Shown in pieces: positions 45,279 to 55,916 of a stretch of 64,000 nucleotides of DNA. The stretch is from Campylobacteraceae bacterium. Lineage in GTDB: Bacteria > Campylobacterota > Campylobacteria > Campylobacterales > Arcobacteraceae. Position 1 is the stretch's first letter. Every line of letters starts with the position of its first letter. The position numbers and the translations under genes are program-made. A model generated the notes under the pieces. It was not told the origin of the DNA. It did no database searches and worked only from the letters and a program-made list of their open reading frames with translations. The stretch covers positions 186,001 to 250,000 of the forward strand of contig JABSOM010000004.1 of NCBI GenBank assembly GCA_013215945.1. The letters are read 5' to 3'.

Positions 45279-46154
45279 ATGTCAAATAATCATTTAAGAG
45301 CTATTTTACTTACAGCACTTGGTATATTTATAATGAGTTTTGAATCTTTGTTAATTAAATTAACATCTATTTCTTCTTTAAGTTATTCTTTTTATATAGG
45401 AATTTTCATGTTTTTTTCTATGAATCTTTTATTATTTAAAAAAGAAAAGAAAAATTTTCTAAGTGCTTATACCAGCGGCTTTTTAATTATTTTACTTTGT
45501 GGTGCTTTTTTTGGTCTGTCCAATATCTTTTTCATATCTGCTATTAAAAATACCTCTGTTGCAAATACTGTTATGATATTAAGTGCCTCGCCTTTGTTTT
45601 CTTCTATATATGCTTATGTATTTTACAAAGAAAAAAGTACTAAAAATATTTATATTTCTTCCTTTTTTATTTTCCTTGGTCTTTTTGTAATATTTTATTC
45701 TCAAAATCAAGAAAGTACAATGATTGGAAATTTTTACGCATTTTTATGTGCCAACTTTTTTTCTTTGGCTTTTGTATTTTTATCAAGATATAAAAAAGTA
45801 AACAGACTTGCAGTAACCTCAAGTTCTGGATTTTTTACTTTTTTTATTGCTTTAGTTTTTGCTCAAAGTTTAGAAATAAATACAGATAATTTGTATATAT
45901 TAATCCTTGCAGGTTTATTAATTGCTCCTGCTTCTAGGCTTTTAATTGCCGTTGGAACAAAAACATTACCTGCTTCTGAAATAAGTTTATTAATGATAGT
46001 GGAGACCATAATGGCACCTATTTGGGTTTGGATGTTTTTAAATGAAGTTCCTGCTACTAATACTTTTATTGGTGGAGGAATTATTTTATTAACCCTTGTT
46101 CTTAACTCTTTATATTTAATTCGCATTAATAAAAAGAGTCTAACAACACTTTAA
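45279..46154 (+). CDS. EamA/DMT-family inner-membrane transporter
   Basis: A 291-residue protein with about ten membrane helices in two EamA repeats (ALGIFIMSFESLLIK first helix; FYAFLCANFFSLAFVFLSRY start of the second half). Such transporters export metabolites or amino acids; the substrate is unknown. I chose ATG at 45279 with GGAGAG upstream; an open reading from 45216 would run inside maf. Confidence 0.88.
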   Translation: MSNNHLRAILLTALGIFIMSFESLLIKLTSISSLSYSFYIGIFMFFSMNLLLFKKEKKNFLSAYTSGFLIILLCGAFFGLSNIFFISAIKNTSVANTVMILSASPLFSSIYAYVFYKEKSTKNIYISSFFIFLGLFVIFYSQNQESTMIGNFYAFLCANFFSLAFVFLSRYKKVNRLAVTSSSGFFTFFIALVFAQSLEINTDNLYILILAGLLIAPASRLLIAVGTKTLPASEISLLMIVETIMAPIWVWMFLNEVPATNTFIGGGIILLTLVLNSLYLIRINKKSLTTL

Positions 46155-46206
46155 AGCAGATTATTTTATCATAGAGAACAAATAATTATTTTTTAAAAGG
46201 ATATTT

Positions 46207-46590
46207 TTGAAAGAACAAGCAAAACAATTTTTTTCACAATATGGAAGTACTTTTGATTCTTGGGATATGGAAAAGTTTTCTTCTTTTTTTAATGAACCTT
46301 TTATTTCTGTACGAGGAGATGGTAAAAGCATCATTATGAATACTAACAATGATGCTAAAGTTTTTTTCACCTCTGTTTTAAGTAAATGGAAAAAAGATGG
46401 TTATGTTAAATTTTCTACAAAAGATTATGAAGTTATTAACTTAGGAATAAAAAGTATGTTGGTTACGTTTACTTGGCAAATGATGGGCAAAAATAATGTA
46501 GTAATCAAAGAATGGAAACAGTCTTATAATCTAATCAAAAAAGAGGATACTTGGAAAATAATTATGTCTACTTTTCATATTGAAAACTAA
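46207..46590 (+). CDS. NTF2/SnoaL-like small protein
   Basis: A 127-residue protein whose pattern (N-terminal helix, YGSTFDSWDMEKFSSFF, strands at the end with WKQSYNLIKKEDTWKIIMSTFH) fits the NTF2-like fold. Members include enzymes and binding proteins, so no function follows. It starts at TTG (46207) with AAAAGG 6 nt upstream, 52 bp after the transporter gene, possibly on the same transcript. Confidence 0.72.
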   Translation: MKEQAKQFFSQYGSTFDSWDMEKFSSFFNEPFISVRGDGKSIIMNTNNDAKVFFTSVLSKWKKDGYVKFSTKDYEVINLGIKSMLVTFTWQMMGKNNVVIKEWKQSYNLIKKEDTWKIIMSTFHIEN

Positions 46591-46649
46591 AAAAATTATT
46601 GTTAGGAAAGAGTAGTTTAAAATTTAAAATAAATATTCAAAACTACAAT

Positions 46650-46674
46650 AAAAAAGATTTATTTTATCTTTTTT
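46650..46674. terminator. Hairpin at the dxs stop codon
   Basis: AAAAAAGAT (46650-46658), loop TTATTTT, ATCTTTTTT (46666-46674). The right part codes for the last dxs residues and includes the stop. It can serve both the NTF2-like gene (plus) and dxs (minus), but the stem is mostly A-T. Confidence 0.5.
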
Positions 46675-48461
46675 ACCAGCTGGTGGGGAAGTAAACCTAA
46701 ACCTTCTTCTACATCAGGCGTATTCCCATGTTCAATAAAATAGTCTTCATACTCAAAAGAGGTAACTTTTGCTTGAACATTATCTTCATTTAAAAATTCT
46801 AAAATAGCTGAAGCAACCCCACCTTGTTTTTGAGAATCAGAAAACACATACCAATCATTGTATTTTAATGCTAGGTTTTTTAACATTTCTGTATCCAGTG
46901 GTTTTACAAAACGTAAATCTACTATTGCAATATCTTCTTCATGTAGTTTTTCAGTTTCACACGCTCTTCTAACACCTGCTCCATATCCAATAAAAAGTTT
47001 TTTACTTGTTCCGTCTTTTAATAATTGTGCTTGACCTAAAATATAAGGGTCATTGGGATATTCAAGGTTTTCAAAACTTCCTCTTGGGTATCTTAGTGCA
47101 CAGGGTTTATCAAGTGTATAAGAAAAATGAACAGCATCAATTAATGTTTTTTCATCTCTTGGTGCCATTATTATCATATTGGGTAAATATCTTAAATAAG
47201 AGATATCAAAAGCCCCTTGATGGGTTTCTCCATCAGCTCCAACCGTTCCAGCTCTATCAATTGCAAAAACAACAGGTAAAGCCATTAAACATACATCATG
47301 AATAATTTGATCAAAACCTCTTTGTAAAAAAGTAGAATAAATCGTAATAAAAGGTTTAAAACCCTCTTTAGCCATTGCTGCCATAGATGTAACGGCATGT
47401 TGCTCAGCAATTGATACATCCCAGAAACGCTCGGGAAACTTATCCATAAGTTTTGAAATTCCAGTACCGCCTGGCATTGCAGCGGTTACTCCAACTACAT
47501 TTCCATGTTTAGAAGCTAAATCACATAAAGCATCTGCAAAAATAGCAGTTGCACTTTTTGGTGCTGGTTTTTTAACAAACTCACCTGTTGTTTTATCAAA
47601 AGGACCTACTCCGTGCCATTTTTCTAATTGGCCTTCAGATATTTTGTATCCTTTTCCTTTTACTGTTCGTGCATGAACAATAACAGGTTTACCCAATGCT
47701 TTTGCAAGTTCTAGCGTATCAATAATCTCTGCTAAATCATGCCCATCAATGGGACCAATATAATCAATTCCCATTTCTTCAAATAAAATACCAGGTGTTA
47801 TTAGTTTTAAAGAAGCTTCCATTCTTTTAGCAATATAAGAAGTTCCTTCTGGCATATTATTTTTAATAAACGTATCTACCTTACCTTTAAAACTCTGATA
47901 GTATTTTCCAGCCAATAATTTTGATAAATGTTTTGAAATTGCACCAATAGGTTTAGCAATTGACATTTCATTGTCATTTAAAATAATAACAACAGGAAGT
48001 TTAATATCACCTAACTCATTTAAGGCTTCATAAACCATTCCAGCTGTCATGGACCCATCGCCTATCATTACAACAGGGATATTATCCACTTTTTTTAATT
48101 TAAAGGCTTTAGCAGCACCCACTGCTAAAGAAATAGAAGTAGAGCTATGTCCTGCTACAAAATAATCACTTTTATGTTCTTTTGGTTTTGTAAATCCAGA
48201 AAGTCCACCATATTGCCTTATGCTCTCAAATTCATCCCATCTGTCATTGATTAGTTTATGGGCATAACACTGATGAGATACATCATAAATAAAAGGATCT
48301 TTTTTTACATCGAATACTTTATGCATAGCAACTGTTAATTCAACAGCACCTAAAGTTGATGAAAAATGTCCACCTTTTCTTGATACAACATCAATAATTC
48401 TGTCTCTGATATCTTGACAAACTGTTTTTAGCTCTTCAAGCTCTTTATTTCTAATGTCCAT
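46659..48461 (-). CDS. dxs: 1-deoxy-D-xylulose-5-phosphate synthase
   Basis: Thiamine-diphosphate enzyme that makes DXP from pyruvate and glyceraldehyde-3-phosphate, the entry to isoprenoids. It has 600 residues. Visible motifs are the HCYAHKL-type SHQCYAHKLI, the ThDP fold GDGSMTAGMVYEALNELG, GPIDGHD, and the transketolase-like PAMPGGTGI/IAEQHAVT region. It starts 9 bp after hisC. In C. jejuni, as I recall, fliFGH lies between these two. Confidence 0.97.
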   Translation of the reverse strand: MDIRNKELEELKTVCQDIRDRIIDVVSRKGGHFSSTLGAVELTVAMHKVFDVKKDPFIYDVSHQCYAHKLINDRWDEFESIRQYGGLSGFTKPKEHKSDYFVAGHSSTSISLAVGAAKAFKLKKVDNIPVVMIGDGSMTAGMVYEALNELGDIKLPVVIILNDNEMSIAKPIGAISKHLSKLLAGKYYQSFKGKVDTFIKNNMPEGTSYIAKRMEASLKLITPGILFEEMGIDYIGPIDGHDLAEIIDTLELAKALGKPVIVHARTVKGKGYKISEGQLEKWHGVGPFDKTTGEFVKKPAPKSATAIFADALCDLASKHGNVVGVTAAMPGGTGISKLMDKFPERFWDVSIAEQHAVTSMAAMAKEGFKPFITIYSTFLQRGFDQIIHDVCLMALPVVFAIDRAGTVGADGETHQGAFDISYLRYLPNMIIMAPRDEKTLIDAVHFSYTLDKPCALRYPRGSFENLEYPNDPYILGQAQLLKDGTSKKLFIGYGAGVRRACETEKLHEEDIAIVDLRFVKPLDTEMLKNLALKYNDWYVFSDSQKQGGVASAILEFLNEDNVQAKVTSFEYEDYFIEHGNTPDVEEGLGLLPHQLVKKIK

Positions 48462-48470
48462 AAACTGTCT

Positions 48471-49583
48471 TTATACTGATTTTGTTTCTTCTAATACTTC
48501 TGTGAGTATTTTAAGAACTTTTTCATTTTGAGAAGTGGTACCAATAGTAATTCGAATAGCATTTAATCCATAAGCACTTAAATCTCTAATTATTATACCT
48601 CTTTGCAGTAAAGCTTGCGCTACATCTGATGAAATATATTTATTTTCGAATTTAAAAGTGATGAAATTAGTATACGATTCAATATAAGAAAAACCTTTTT
48701 CTTTGGCATATTCTTCATATTTTTTCATTTCAATAAAATTTTTAGCTATGCATTCATTTACAAACTCTTCGTCTTTTAACGCTTCAATACAAGCAAGTAA
48801 AGACAAAGTCGTAATATTAAAAGGAGGACGTAGTTTTAATAAAGCTTGAATGATTTCTTTTTGAGCAATACCATAACCCGTTCTCATTCCACCCAAAGAA
48901 TACGCTTTTGAAAAGGTTCCTAAATAAATACAATTAGGATATTTAGAAATTAAATCTTGAGCTTTTATTTCCTTTTTACTGTCTTTGAATGTTGCGAATT
49001 CTTGATAAGCTCCATCAATTACAACTAAAGTATCTGAAGAAATTTCATCTAAAAAAGTATATACATCATCTTTATCCAAACACTCACCTAAGGGATTATT
49101 AGGTAAACACAAAAAAATCAAAGAAGGTTTATGTTCTTTATATAAAGCTAAAAATTGATCTAGGTTATGTTCATCGTCTTTTGTTTGTATGATTTTACAA
49201 CCCGTTTGTTTTGCATAAATTCCATACATAGCAAAAGTAACTCGGCTCATTAGAACAGAAGAATTTTTATCACATTTTGCTTTTACACAAAAGTCCAAAA
49301 TTTGATCACTTCCTGCTCCAATAATAATATTTGAACTTTGTACATTAAATTTACTTGCTAATCCTTCTTTTAATTCATACATAGAATCATCTGGATACAT
49401 AAACATATTTTTTGCATGTTCTTGTACTTTTTTTACTACTTTTGGTGAAGTACCATAAGGATTTTCATTAGAAGCCAATTTGATAATATCTTTTAAATCA
49501 ATTCCATATTCACGAACTACCAATTCAATTGGTTTACCTGCTTCATATATTTTACATTCATCTAAAACTTTATTAAAATTCAT
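48471..49583 (-). CDS. hisC: Histidinol-phosphate aminotransferase
   Basis: PLP enzyme of histidine synthesis, also able to serve Phe/Tyr transamination. It has 370 residues. Conserved segments: [11 protein letters not shown] near the N-terminus, [18 protein letters not shown], and the PLP lysine in [17 protein letters not shown]. Being directly after pheA suggests a joint role in aromatic amino-acid transamination. It starts 13 bp past pheA. Confidence 0.96.
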   Translation of the reverse strand: MNFNKVLDECKIYEAGKPIELVVREYGIDLKDIIKLASNENPYGTSPKVVKKVQEHAKNMFMYPDDSMYELKEGLASKFNVQSSNIIIGAGSDQILDFCVKAKCDKNSSVLMSRVTFAMYGIYAKQTGCKIIQTKDDEHNLDQFLALYKEHKPSLIFLCLPNNPLGECLDKDDVYTFLDEISSDTLVVIDGAYQEFATFKDSKKEIKAQDLISKYPNCIYLGTFSKAYSLGGMRTGYGIAQKEIIQALLKLRPPFNITTLSLLACIEALKDEEFVNECIAKNFIEMKKYEEYAKEKGFSYIESYTNFITFKFENKYISSDVAQALLQRGIIIRDLSAYGLNAIRITIGTTSQNEKVLKILTEVLEETKSV

Positions 49584-49596
49584 TTATATTTCCCTT

Positions 49597-50664
49597 TTAA
49601 ATATCGTCAATTTCTTTTACATATGAGCCTAATAATTTTATATGCTCTCCATGTTTTTTAAAAATACCGCTTACATTTTCATCGTCTTTATGCCCATTAA
49701 AATCAAGAAAAAAGATTGATTGCCCATCAACAATATGCGATTTTATTTTGGTAATATTAATTCCTGCTGCATCAAAATCAGTTAAAAAACCTACCAATGC
49801 CCCAGGAGTATGTGGTAGTTTTGCTAAAACGCTTGTTTTATCATTTCCAGAACTTGCATTTTCAAAATCACTTACAATAAAAAATCGTGTTTTATTATTG
49901 TCTTTATCTTCAATATTTTCAAATAATATTGGTAAATTGTACATTTTTGCACCCACATGAGAACAAATTGCTGCACTATTTGCTTCAGTAAGAGCAAGTT
50001 TTGCAGCTTTAGTAGTTGATTCAATAGGTATATGCTCAACTTCATCCAATCCAAAGTTTTCTAAAAAACGTGCACATTGATCAAAAGCAATGTCTTTTGA
50101 ATAGATTTTTTTAATATCACTTACTTTATCACAAGTAGTTGCAAGCGTATGGTGAATATCTAAAACTACTTCTGCAATGATTTTTAAATCGTATTTATTT
50201 AAAGAAGAAATAGTATCTGATACTATTCCATTAGAAGAATTCTCAATAGGAATTACTCCAAATTTTGCTTTTTTGGTGCTTACTTCTCTGAAAACACCCT
50301 TAATAGAAGAAATAGAAATATAAGAACTCATAGCTCCAAACCTGGCTTCCGCCGCTTGATGAGTAAAAGAGCCTGCAGGCCCTAAATATGCAACGTTTTC
50401 TGGTAATTCTAGATTCCTAGAAATTGCAAATACTTCTAAAAACAATGCTTCTATGGCAGCTCTGTTTAATAAACCATCATTTAATTTATCCAACCTGTCT
50501 ATAATTGCTTTTTCACGTTCAGGGCGGTAAATTGAGCCACCACTTTTTGCTTTTAAGGTACCCACATCTTTTACAATTTGCATTCTTTCATTAAGTAATA
50601 TTAATAATTGATTATCTATTGAGTCCAGTTTGTCTCTTAAAATTATTAGTCCTGATTCATCCAT
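49597..50664 (-). CDS. pheA: Bifunctional chorismate mutase/prephenate dehydratase
   Basis: Converts chorismate to prephenate and then phenylpyruvate. It has 355 residues with three parts: an AroQ-type mutase (about 1-85: DSIDNQLLILLNERMQIV), the dehydratase domain (about 95-270: VAYLGPAGSFTHQAAEARFG and FGVIPIENSSNGIV, with TRFFIVSD), and a C-terminal ACT domain that senses Phe (ALVGFLTDFDAAGINITKI). It is between lysA and hisC. Confidence 0.97.
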   Translation of the reverse strand: MDESGLIILRDKLDSIDNQLLILLNERMQIVKDVGTLKAKSGGSIYRPEREKAIIDRLDKLNDGLLNRAAIEALFLEVFAISRNLELPENVAYLGPAGSFTHQAAEARFGAMSSYISISSIKGVFREVSTKKAKFGVIPIENSSNGIVSDTISSLNKYDLKIIAEVVLDIHHTLATTCDKVSDIKKIYSKDIAFDQCARFLENFGLDEVEHIPIESTTKAAKLALTEANSAAICSHVGAKMYNLPILFENIEDKDNNKTRFFIVSDFENASSGNDKTSVLAKLPHTPGALVGFLTDFDAAGINITKIKSHIVDGQSIFFLDFNGHKDDENVSGIFKKHGEHIKLLGSYVKEIDDI

Positions 50665-50683
50665 AAATATTCCTTAAATACTA

Positions 50684-51892
50684 TTAGTTAATAAATTCTT
50701 CTTCTAAAGCAATCAAATCATTAAAAGTTTCTCTTTTTCTTATTAATCGCTCTTTCCCATCTTCATATGCGATTTCAGCAACTCTACTTCTGGTATTGTA
50801 ATTAGAACTCATTGTAAAACAATACGCTCCTGCACTGTGTAAGAGTACTAAATCATCATGAGAAGTTTGTGGTAAATCAATATTTTTAGCAAAAAAGTCT
50901 CCACTTTCACAAATAGGACCTACTAAATTACAATCGCTTATGTTCGTATTGTCATTTAATACAGTGATTTTATGTTCAGCCCCATATAAAGCAGGTCTGA
51001 TTAAATCATTCATAGCTCCATCAACAATAACAAAACGTTTATTACCATTAACTTTTTCATACAAAACTTTAGTAACAAAAGTACCACAGTTTCCAACTAA
51101 AAATCTTCCTGGTTCCATTATTACTGTAATATCTAAACCAAAAAGTGCTTTCATTATCATTTGACCATATTCTTCTGTAGAAATTAGTTTTTCATCATCA
51201 TAAACAATTCCTAATCCTCCACCTACATCAAAAAATAAGATTTCCATATTAATTGCTTTTAGATTTCTTACTAAATCTGCCACTATATTAATAGATTCAG
51301 TTAAAGGTTCTAATTGTGTTAATTGAGAACCAATATGACAGTGAATTCCAACAGCAGTTAAACTCTTTGAGTTTTTACAACGAATATACATACGTTTTGC
51401 AGTATCTATATCTACACCAAATTTATTTTCATGTAAACCTGTTGAGATATAAGGATGGGTTTTAGGATCAATATTGGGATTAACACGAACAGAAATTCTA
51501 CAAATCTTATCCATTGAAGCTGCTATTTCTTCAATACGAATTAGTTCCGCTTCACTTTCTACATTAATCATTAATATATCTAATACAAGTGCTTCTTTGA
51601 TTTCAGAATCAATTTTACCAACCCCTGAAAAAATGATTTTATAAGGTTTTACACCTGCTTTTAATGCTCTATTAACTTCTCCAATAGAAACACAATCAGC
51701 TCCAGCTCCCAAAGTATTTAAATGTTTTATAACAGATAAATTTGAGTTCGCTTTTACAGCATAAGCAATTATTGATTTTCTTGCTTTAAAGGCCGCTTTT
51801 AATTCATTGTATTGCCCAGTAATATGGTCAAAATCATACACATAATATGGCGTTGCATATTTTTTACTTAATTCTTTGAAATCTATACTCAT
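50684..51892 (-). CDS. lysA: Diaminopimelate decarboxylase
   Basis: PLP enzyme making lysine from meso-diaminopimelate. It has 402 residues. PLP lysine in AYAVKANSNLSV, HCHIGSQLTQ, FDVGGGLGI, MEPGRFLVGNCG and the C-terminal GAYCFTMSSNYN are visible. It heads the lysA-pheA-hisC-dxs run. ERIC-like copy C lies in its upstream gap, belonging to the end of fabI. Confidence 0.97.
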   Translation of the reverse strand: MSIDFKELSKKYATPYYVYDFDHITGQYNELKAAFKARKSIIAYAVKANSNLSVIKHLNTLGAGADCVSIGEVNRALKAGVKPYKIIFSGVGKIDSEIKEALVLDILMINVESEAELIRIEEIAASMDKICRISVRVNPNIDPKTHPYISTGLHENKFGVDIDTAKRMYIRCKNSKSLTAVGIHCHIGSQLTQLEPLTESINIVADLVRNLKAINMEILFFDVGGGLGIVYDDEKLISTEEYGQMIMKALFGLDITVIMEPGRFLVGNCGTFVTKVLYEKVNGNKRFVIVDGAMNDLIRPALYGAEHKITVLNDNTNISDCNLVGPICESGDFFAKNIDLPQTSHDDLVLLHSAGAYCFTMSSNYNTRSRVAEIAYEDGKERLIRKRETFNDLIALEEEFIN

Positions 51893-51972
51893 AACTATCC
51901 TATACTTTTAAAATCTTTATTTTAAATTCATTAAATCCAAAATTAAAACTTTTTCTTATGCTTATAAATAGT

Positions 51973-52101
51973 CTCAAAGTGTGAGGTTTTTTTCAAGACC
52001 AAGGCGGAGTAAAAATCTAGGCAGGAGCGTACTTTCGTACGTGACTGTCTAGATTTTTAAGACAACGAAGGTATTGGTAAAAAGCTTACGCTTTGTGGCT
52101 A
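51973..52101. repeat. ERIC/IRU-like palindromic element, copy C
   Basis: Outer arms CAAAGTG (51975-51981) and CGCTTTG (52089-52095, one G-T pair). Inside are CCAA/TTGG, AAGGCGGAG, a 15-bp stem TAAAAATCTAGGCAG (52010-52024) with its complement at 52045-52059, a core hairpin CGTAC-TTTC-GTACG (52028-52041) and CAACGAAGG. The TAG stop of fabI (52099-52101) follows at once. The core word AGGAGCGTAC/GTACGTGACTG is close to the ERIC centre as I recall it. Confidence 0.83.
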
Positions 52102-52926
52102 TTTATCTGTGCCGTTCCATGCTATTCTTTGCTTCCCATTCTCATCAAATCTAGTTGCTGGCATACCCATAATATTGTAACCACAATCCACATAATGAAT
52201 TTCACCTGTAACAGCTGAGCTTAAATCAGATAATAAATACATACCAGAATTCCCAACCTCAGTAGTTGTTACATTTTTCTTCAAGGGTGCATGCGCTTCA
52301 TTCCACTTAAGCATGAATCTAAATTCACCAATTCCAGCAGCAGCTAGGGTTTTAATAGGACCTGCTGAAATAGCATTTACTCTAATACCATCTTTTCCTA
52401 AGTCTTCTGCTAAATATTTTGTAGTCATTTCTAAAGCAGCTTTAGCTATTCCCATTAAATTATAATTAGGAATATATTTAACTCCTCCATAATAAGTAAG
52501 CGTTAATACGGAACAAGAATCACTCATAATTGGTTTTAACTCTCGTACTACTTCTATTAAAGAATAAACAGATACATCCATTGCAATATCAAAAGAAGCT
52601 TTAGGAATATCATAAAATCTCCCTGTTAAACCATCTTTTGGAGCAAAAGCAATTGAATGTACAATAAAATCAATTTTTCCAAAGTCTTTTTCTAAAGAAA
52701 CTTTTAACGCTTTTATTTCATCTGGATTAGATACATCACATGGATAAACATAATCTTGGCTTCCAAATTCAGCAGCTATTGGCTCAACACGTTTTTTAAT
52801 TGCATCATTTACATAAGTAAAAGCAATTTCTGCGCCTTGATCTGCACATGCTTTTGCTATTCCATACGCAATAGATTTATTATTAGCAACCCCTAAGATT
52901 ACTCCTTTTTTGCCCTTCATAAACAT
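52099..52926 (-). CDS. fabI: Enoyl-[acyl-carrier-protein] reductase (NADH)
   Basis: Last step of each fatty-acid elongation cycle. It has 275 residues. The atypical SDR cofactor loop is GVILGVANNKSIAYGIA, and the catalytic YxxxxxxK is in PNYNLMGIAKAAL. IRVNAISAGPIKTLAA follows. This is the triclosan-target type. It ends the gap-pgk-tpiA-fabI run, 10 bp past tpiA. Confidence 0.97.
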   Translation of the reverse strand: MFMKGKKGVILGVANNKSIAYGIAKACADQGAEIAFTYVNDAIKKRVEPIAAEFGSQDYVYPCDVSNPDEIKALKVSLEKDFGKIDFIVHSIAFAPKDGLTGRFYDIPKASFDIAMDVSVYSLIEVVRELKPIMSDSCSVLTLTYYGGVKYIPNYNLMGIAKAALEMTTKYLAEDLGKDGIRVNAISAGPIKTLAAAGIGEFRFMLKWNEAHAPLKKNVTTTEVGNSGMYLLSDLSSAVTGEIHYVDCGYNIMGMPATRFDENGKQRIAWNGTDK

Positions 52927-52936
52927 CGTTGATCCT

Positions 52937-53635
52937 TTATTTTGTTAATTCTATAATTTTTGTAAAATCTTCTTTTATCCAAGAAGCCGTACCTATTAAT
53001 GCACCATCTACATTAGCTAAAGAACAAATTTCTTTTGCATTTGATACTTTAACAGAACCACCATATAAAAGAGGTTTTTTAATATTCTTTTTAATAGCAT
53101 CATGAACATTTGTAATATCACTAATAGTAGCAGTAACTCCCGTTCCAATTGCCCAAACAGGTTCATACGCTAAGATTAGATTTTCATAAGAAGTATCAAT
53201 GCCTTCTAACTGAGAATAAACATATTCTAATGTTTTATCAAGTCCTTCTTCTTTTACTTCTAAAGGCTCTCCAATACAATAAATAATAGTATATCCCAAT
53301 TCCATATAGTATTTATATTTTTCTACAATCAAACTTTGAGACTCACCAAGTACATGTCTTCGTTCGCTATGACCTATTAAAATTGTTTTGATATTAAACT
53401 CATCCAAGTGAATGGTTCCAATTTCACCAGTATATGATCCTGCTTTTGTTGTATAAGCATTTTGAACACCTATGTGTAAATTGTCTTTTTTATCAAATGT
53501 ATCTAAAGATGTAGCTGATGGGAAGATATACACTTCACTTGAACTATTATCTTCTAAATAATCATTTACAAAAGATACAAATTCTTTTGTAGATTTTCTT
53601 GTATGATTTGTTTTAAAATTTGCCGCTATTATCAT
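52937..53635 (-). CDS. tpiA: Triose-phosphate isomerase
   Basis: Interconverts the two triose phosphates. It has 232 residues, about 20 fewer than most TpiA, as in related Campylobacterota. Catalytic residues are visible: Lys in ANFKTNHT, His in LIGHSERRH, Glu in AYEPVWAIGTG, and the phosphate loop LYGGSV. The first residue follows the pgk stop directly. Confidence 0.96.
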   Translation of the reverse strand: MIIAANFKTNHTRKSTKEFVSFVNDYLEDNSSSEVYIFPSATSLDTFDKKDNLHIGVQNAYTTKAGSYTGEIGTIHLDEFNIKTILIGHSERRHVLGESQSLIVEKYKYYMELGYTIIYCIGEPLEVKEEGLDKTLEYVYSQLEGIDTSYENLILAYEPVWAIGTGVTATISDITNVHDAIKKNIKKPLLYGGSVKVSNAKEICSLANVDGALIGTASWIKEDFTKIIELTK

Positions 53636-54832
53636 TTATTCTCCTATTACTAATGCTTTTACACCAGGCAGTATTTTACCTTCTATTAATTCTAAAGAAG
53701 CTCCCCCACCTGTTGATATAAAAGTCATTTCATCTTCATCGCCTGTAATTCTTACTAAGTCAGCAGTATCACCACCTCCAACAACTGTTGTTGCAAAAGA
53801 AGAAGCAACAGCATGCGAAAGTTTCATAGATCCTTTCATAAACTTGTCCATTTCATAAACACCCATTGGACCATTCCATAAAATAGTATTTGCATCTTGA
53901 ATAGCTAAATTAAATAAAGAAGCAGTTGCAGGTCCTACATCTAGAGCCATCCATTTTTTAGGAATTTCTTGTATAGTTGTTACTTTTGCAATAGCTTCTG
54001 CATCAAAAGCTTCCGCAACTACAACATCTACTGGTAAATAAAATTTAACACCTAATTCTTTTGCTTTTTCCATAATTCTTAAAGCATCTGGAATTAGATC
54101 ATCTTCTACTAAAGATTTACCAATTTCGTGTCCTTGAGCTTTAAGAAAAGTAAAAGCCATTCCTCCACCAATAATAATCTTATCTACTTTGGTAATTAAG
54201 TTATGTAAAGCTTCTAATTTTCCAGATATTTTAGAACCTCCAACAATAGATACAAAAGGACGTTTTGGTTCATTTACAATATGGTGAAAAAATTTAATTT
54301 CTTTTGCAAGTAAAAATCCAGCCGCTTTATGTTCTTTATCAAAGTATTTTGTAATAGCTTCTACAGAAGCATGAGCTCTGTGAGATACACCAAAAGCATC
54401 ATTGATATAAACATCTGCCATTGAAGCTAATGTGCTTGCGAATTCTTCATCATTACTTATTTCACCCGGATTGTAACGTACATTTTCAAGTAATAATATT
54501 TCACCTGCTTGTAGGTTTTTTGCAATTTCCAAAGTATCAGGCTGAATAACATTTTTTGCCATTTTGATTTCTTGTTTTAAAAGTGTATGCAAACGTTTAG
54601 CAATAGGTTTTAAAGAATATCTTTCATCATATTTATCTTTTGGTCTTCCAAAATGTGAAGCCAAAATAACAGCACAATCATTGTCAATACAATATCGAAT
54701 TGTATTTAATGCCGATTTAATTCGCCTGTCATCTGTAATATTAAAATATTCATCCATAGGAACATTAAAATCACATCTAATAAATATCTTTTTTCCTGCT
54801 ATATCTAAGCTTTTAATTTCTTGTAATTTCAT
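53636..54832 (-). CDS. pgk: Phosphoglycerate kinase
   Basis: Makes ATP from 1,3-bisphosphoglycerate (or runs in reverse in gluconeogenesis). It has 398 residues. Signature [21 protein letters not shown], the Lys/Gly hinge [26 protein letters not shown] and the ATP loop [10 protein letters not shown] are present. It lies 7 bp after gap. Confidence 0.97.
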   Translation of the reverse strand: MKLQEIKSLDIAGKKIFIRCDFNVPMDEYFNITDDRRIKSALNTIRYCIDNDCAVILASHFGRPKDKYDERYSLKPIAKRLHTLLKQEIKMAKNVIQPDTLEIAKNLQAGEILLLENVRYNPGEISNDEEFASTLASMADVYINDAFGVSHRAHASVEAITKYFDKEHKAAGFLLAKEIKFFHHIVNEPKRPFVSIVGGSKISGKLEALHNLITKVDKIIIGGGMAFTFLKAQGHEIGKSLVEDDLIPDALRIMEKAKELGVKFYLPVDVVVAEAFDAEAIAKVTTIQEIPKKWMALDVGPATASLFNLAIQDANTILWNGPMGVYEMDKFMKGSMKLSHAVASSFATTVVGGGDTADLVRITGDEDEMTFISTGGGASLELIEGKILPGVKALVIGE

Positions 54833-54839
54833 ACTAAAC

Positions 54840-55841
54840 CTATTTTTTAGCTACAAACATAGCCATGTCAATAAGTCTTGAAGAATAACCCCACTCATTG
54901 TCATACCACGCCATTATTTTAATCATGTCATCACCAATTACTTGTGTTAAATCAGAAGCAATAATAGTAGAATTTGTATTTCCTATTAAATCACTAGAAA
55001 CCATCATATCATTGTCAACAGCTACAATTCCAGGTAAGTCTTTTACTTTTGATTCAAATAACGCATTAATTTCTTCTTTTGTTGTTTTTTTAGAAACCAC
55101 AAAGTTTACATCTACCATAGAAACATTAGGTGTTGGTACTCTTACGCTTTGTCCATGAATTTTACCATCTAAATGAGGCATAATTAATTTCATAGCTTTT
55201 GCAGCTCCTGTAGAGGTAGGAATCATATTTTGAGCCCCTGCTCTAGCTCTTCTTTTATCTTTTGAATGTTTTACATCTAAAATATTTTGATCATTTGTAT
55301 AAGAATGAATAGTTGTCATTAACGCTTTCTCAATCCCAAAAGCATCATCAATAATTTTAGCAACAGGTCCAAGACAATTGGTTGTACAAGAAGCATTAGA
55401 AACAATGTTTTGCCCCTTATACTCATGCTCATTTACTCCAATAACAAAAGTAGGTGTATCATCTTTTGCAGGTGCAGACATAACTACTTTAGAAGCTCCA
55501 TTATCTATATGAACTTGACATGCTTCTTGTGTTAAATAAGCACCTGTACATTCTAAAATAACTTCGGCTCCACAATCTTTAGCAAAAGACAGTTCTTTGG
55601 CATTTCTGGTTGAATATAATTTTGCATTTACATTTCCCATTTTTAAATACCCATTTTCTACTTTAACATCACCATCAAATGTTCCATGAACTGTATCATA
55701 TTTTGTAATATATTCTAACATAGACAGCTCTGCTGTGTCGTTTATAGCAACTAACTCAATATCATTTCGTTTTGCTATTATTCTAGCAACACATCTACCT
55801 ATTCTTCCAAAACCGTTAATTGCGACTTTAATAGCCATCAT
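54840..55841 (-). CDS. gap: Glyceraldehyde-3-phosphate dehydrogenase
   Basis: Phosphorylating, NAD(P)-dependent triose-phosphate dehydrogenase. It has 333 residues. NAD loop [14 protein letters not shown], catalytic Cys in [13 protein letters not shown], and [12 protein letters not shown] near the end are visible. It is the first gene of the gap-pgk-tpiA-fabI run, so its promoter lies in 55842-56023 shared with divergent nadD. Confidence 0.97.
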   Translation of the reverse strand: MMAIKVAINGFGRIGRCVARIIAKRNDIELVAINDTAELSMLEYITKYDTVHGTFDGDVKVENGYLKMGNVNAKLYSTRNAKELSFAKDCGAEVILECTGAYLTQEACQVHIDNGASKVVMSAPAKDDTPTFVIGVNEHEYKGQNIVSNASCTTNCLGPVAKIIDDAFGIEKALMTTIHSYTNDQNILDVKHSKDKRRARAGAQNMIPTSTGAAKAMKLIMPHLDGKIHGQSVRVPTPNVSMVDVNFVVSKKTTKEEINALFESKVKDLPGIVAVDNDMMVSSDLIGNTNSTIIASDLTQVIGDDMIKIMAWYDNEWGYSSRLIDMAMFVAKK

Positions 55842-55910
55842 GTCCCTTTATTTAATGCAATATTATCAATAAGCACTGTATAATTTTGAGATATTTTATC
55901 CAAAAGTTGC

Positions 55911-55916
55911 TATAAT
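55911..55916 (+). promoter_or_regulatory. Predicted -10 box of nadD
   Basis: TATAAT at 55911-55916, preceded by AAAAGTTGC, would give a start near 55923 and a leader of about 100 nt. No -35 box is clear. Confidence 0.5.
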
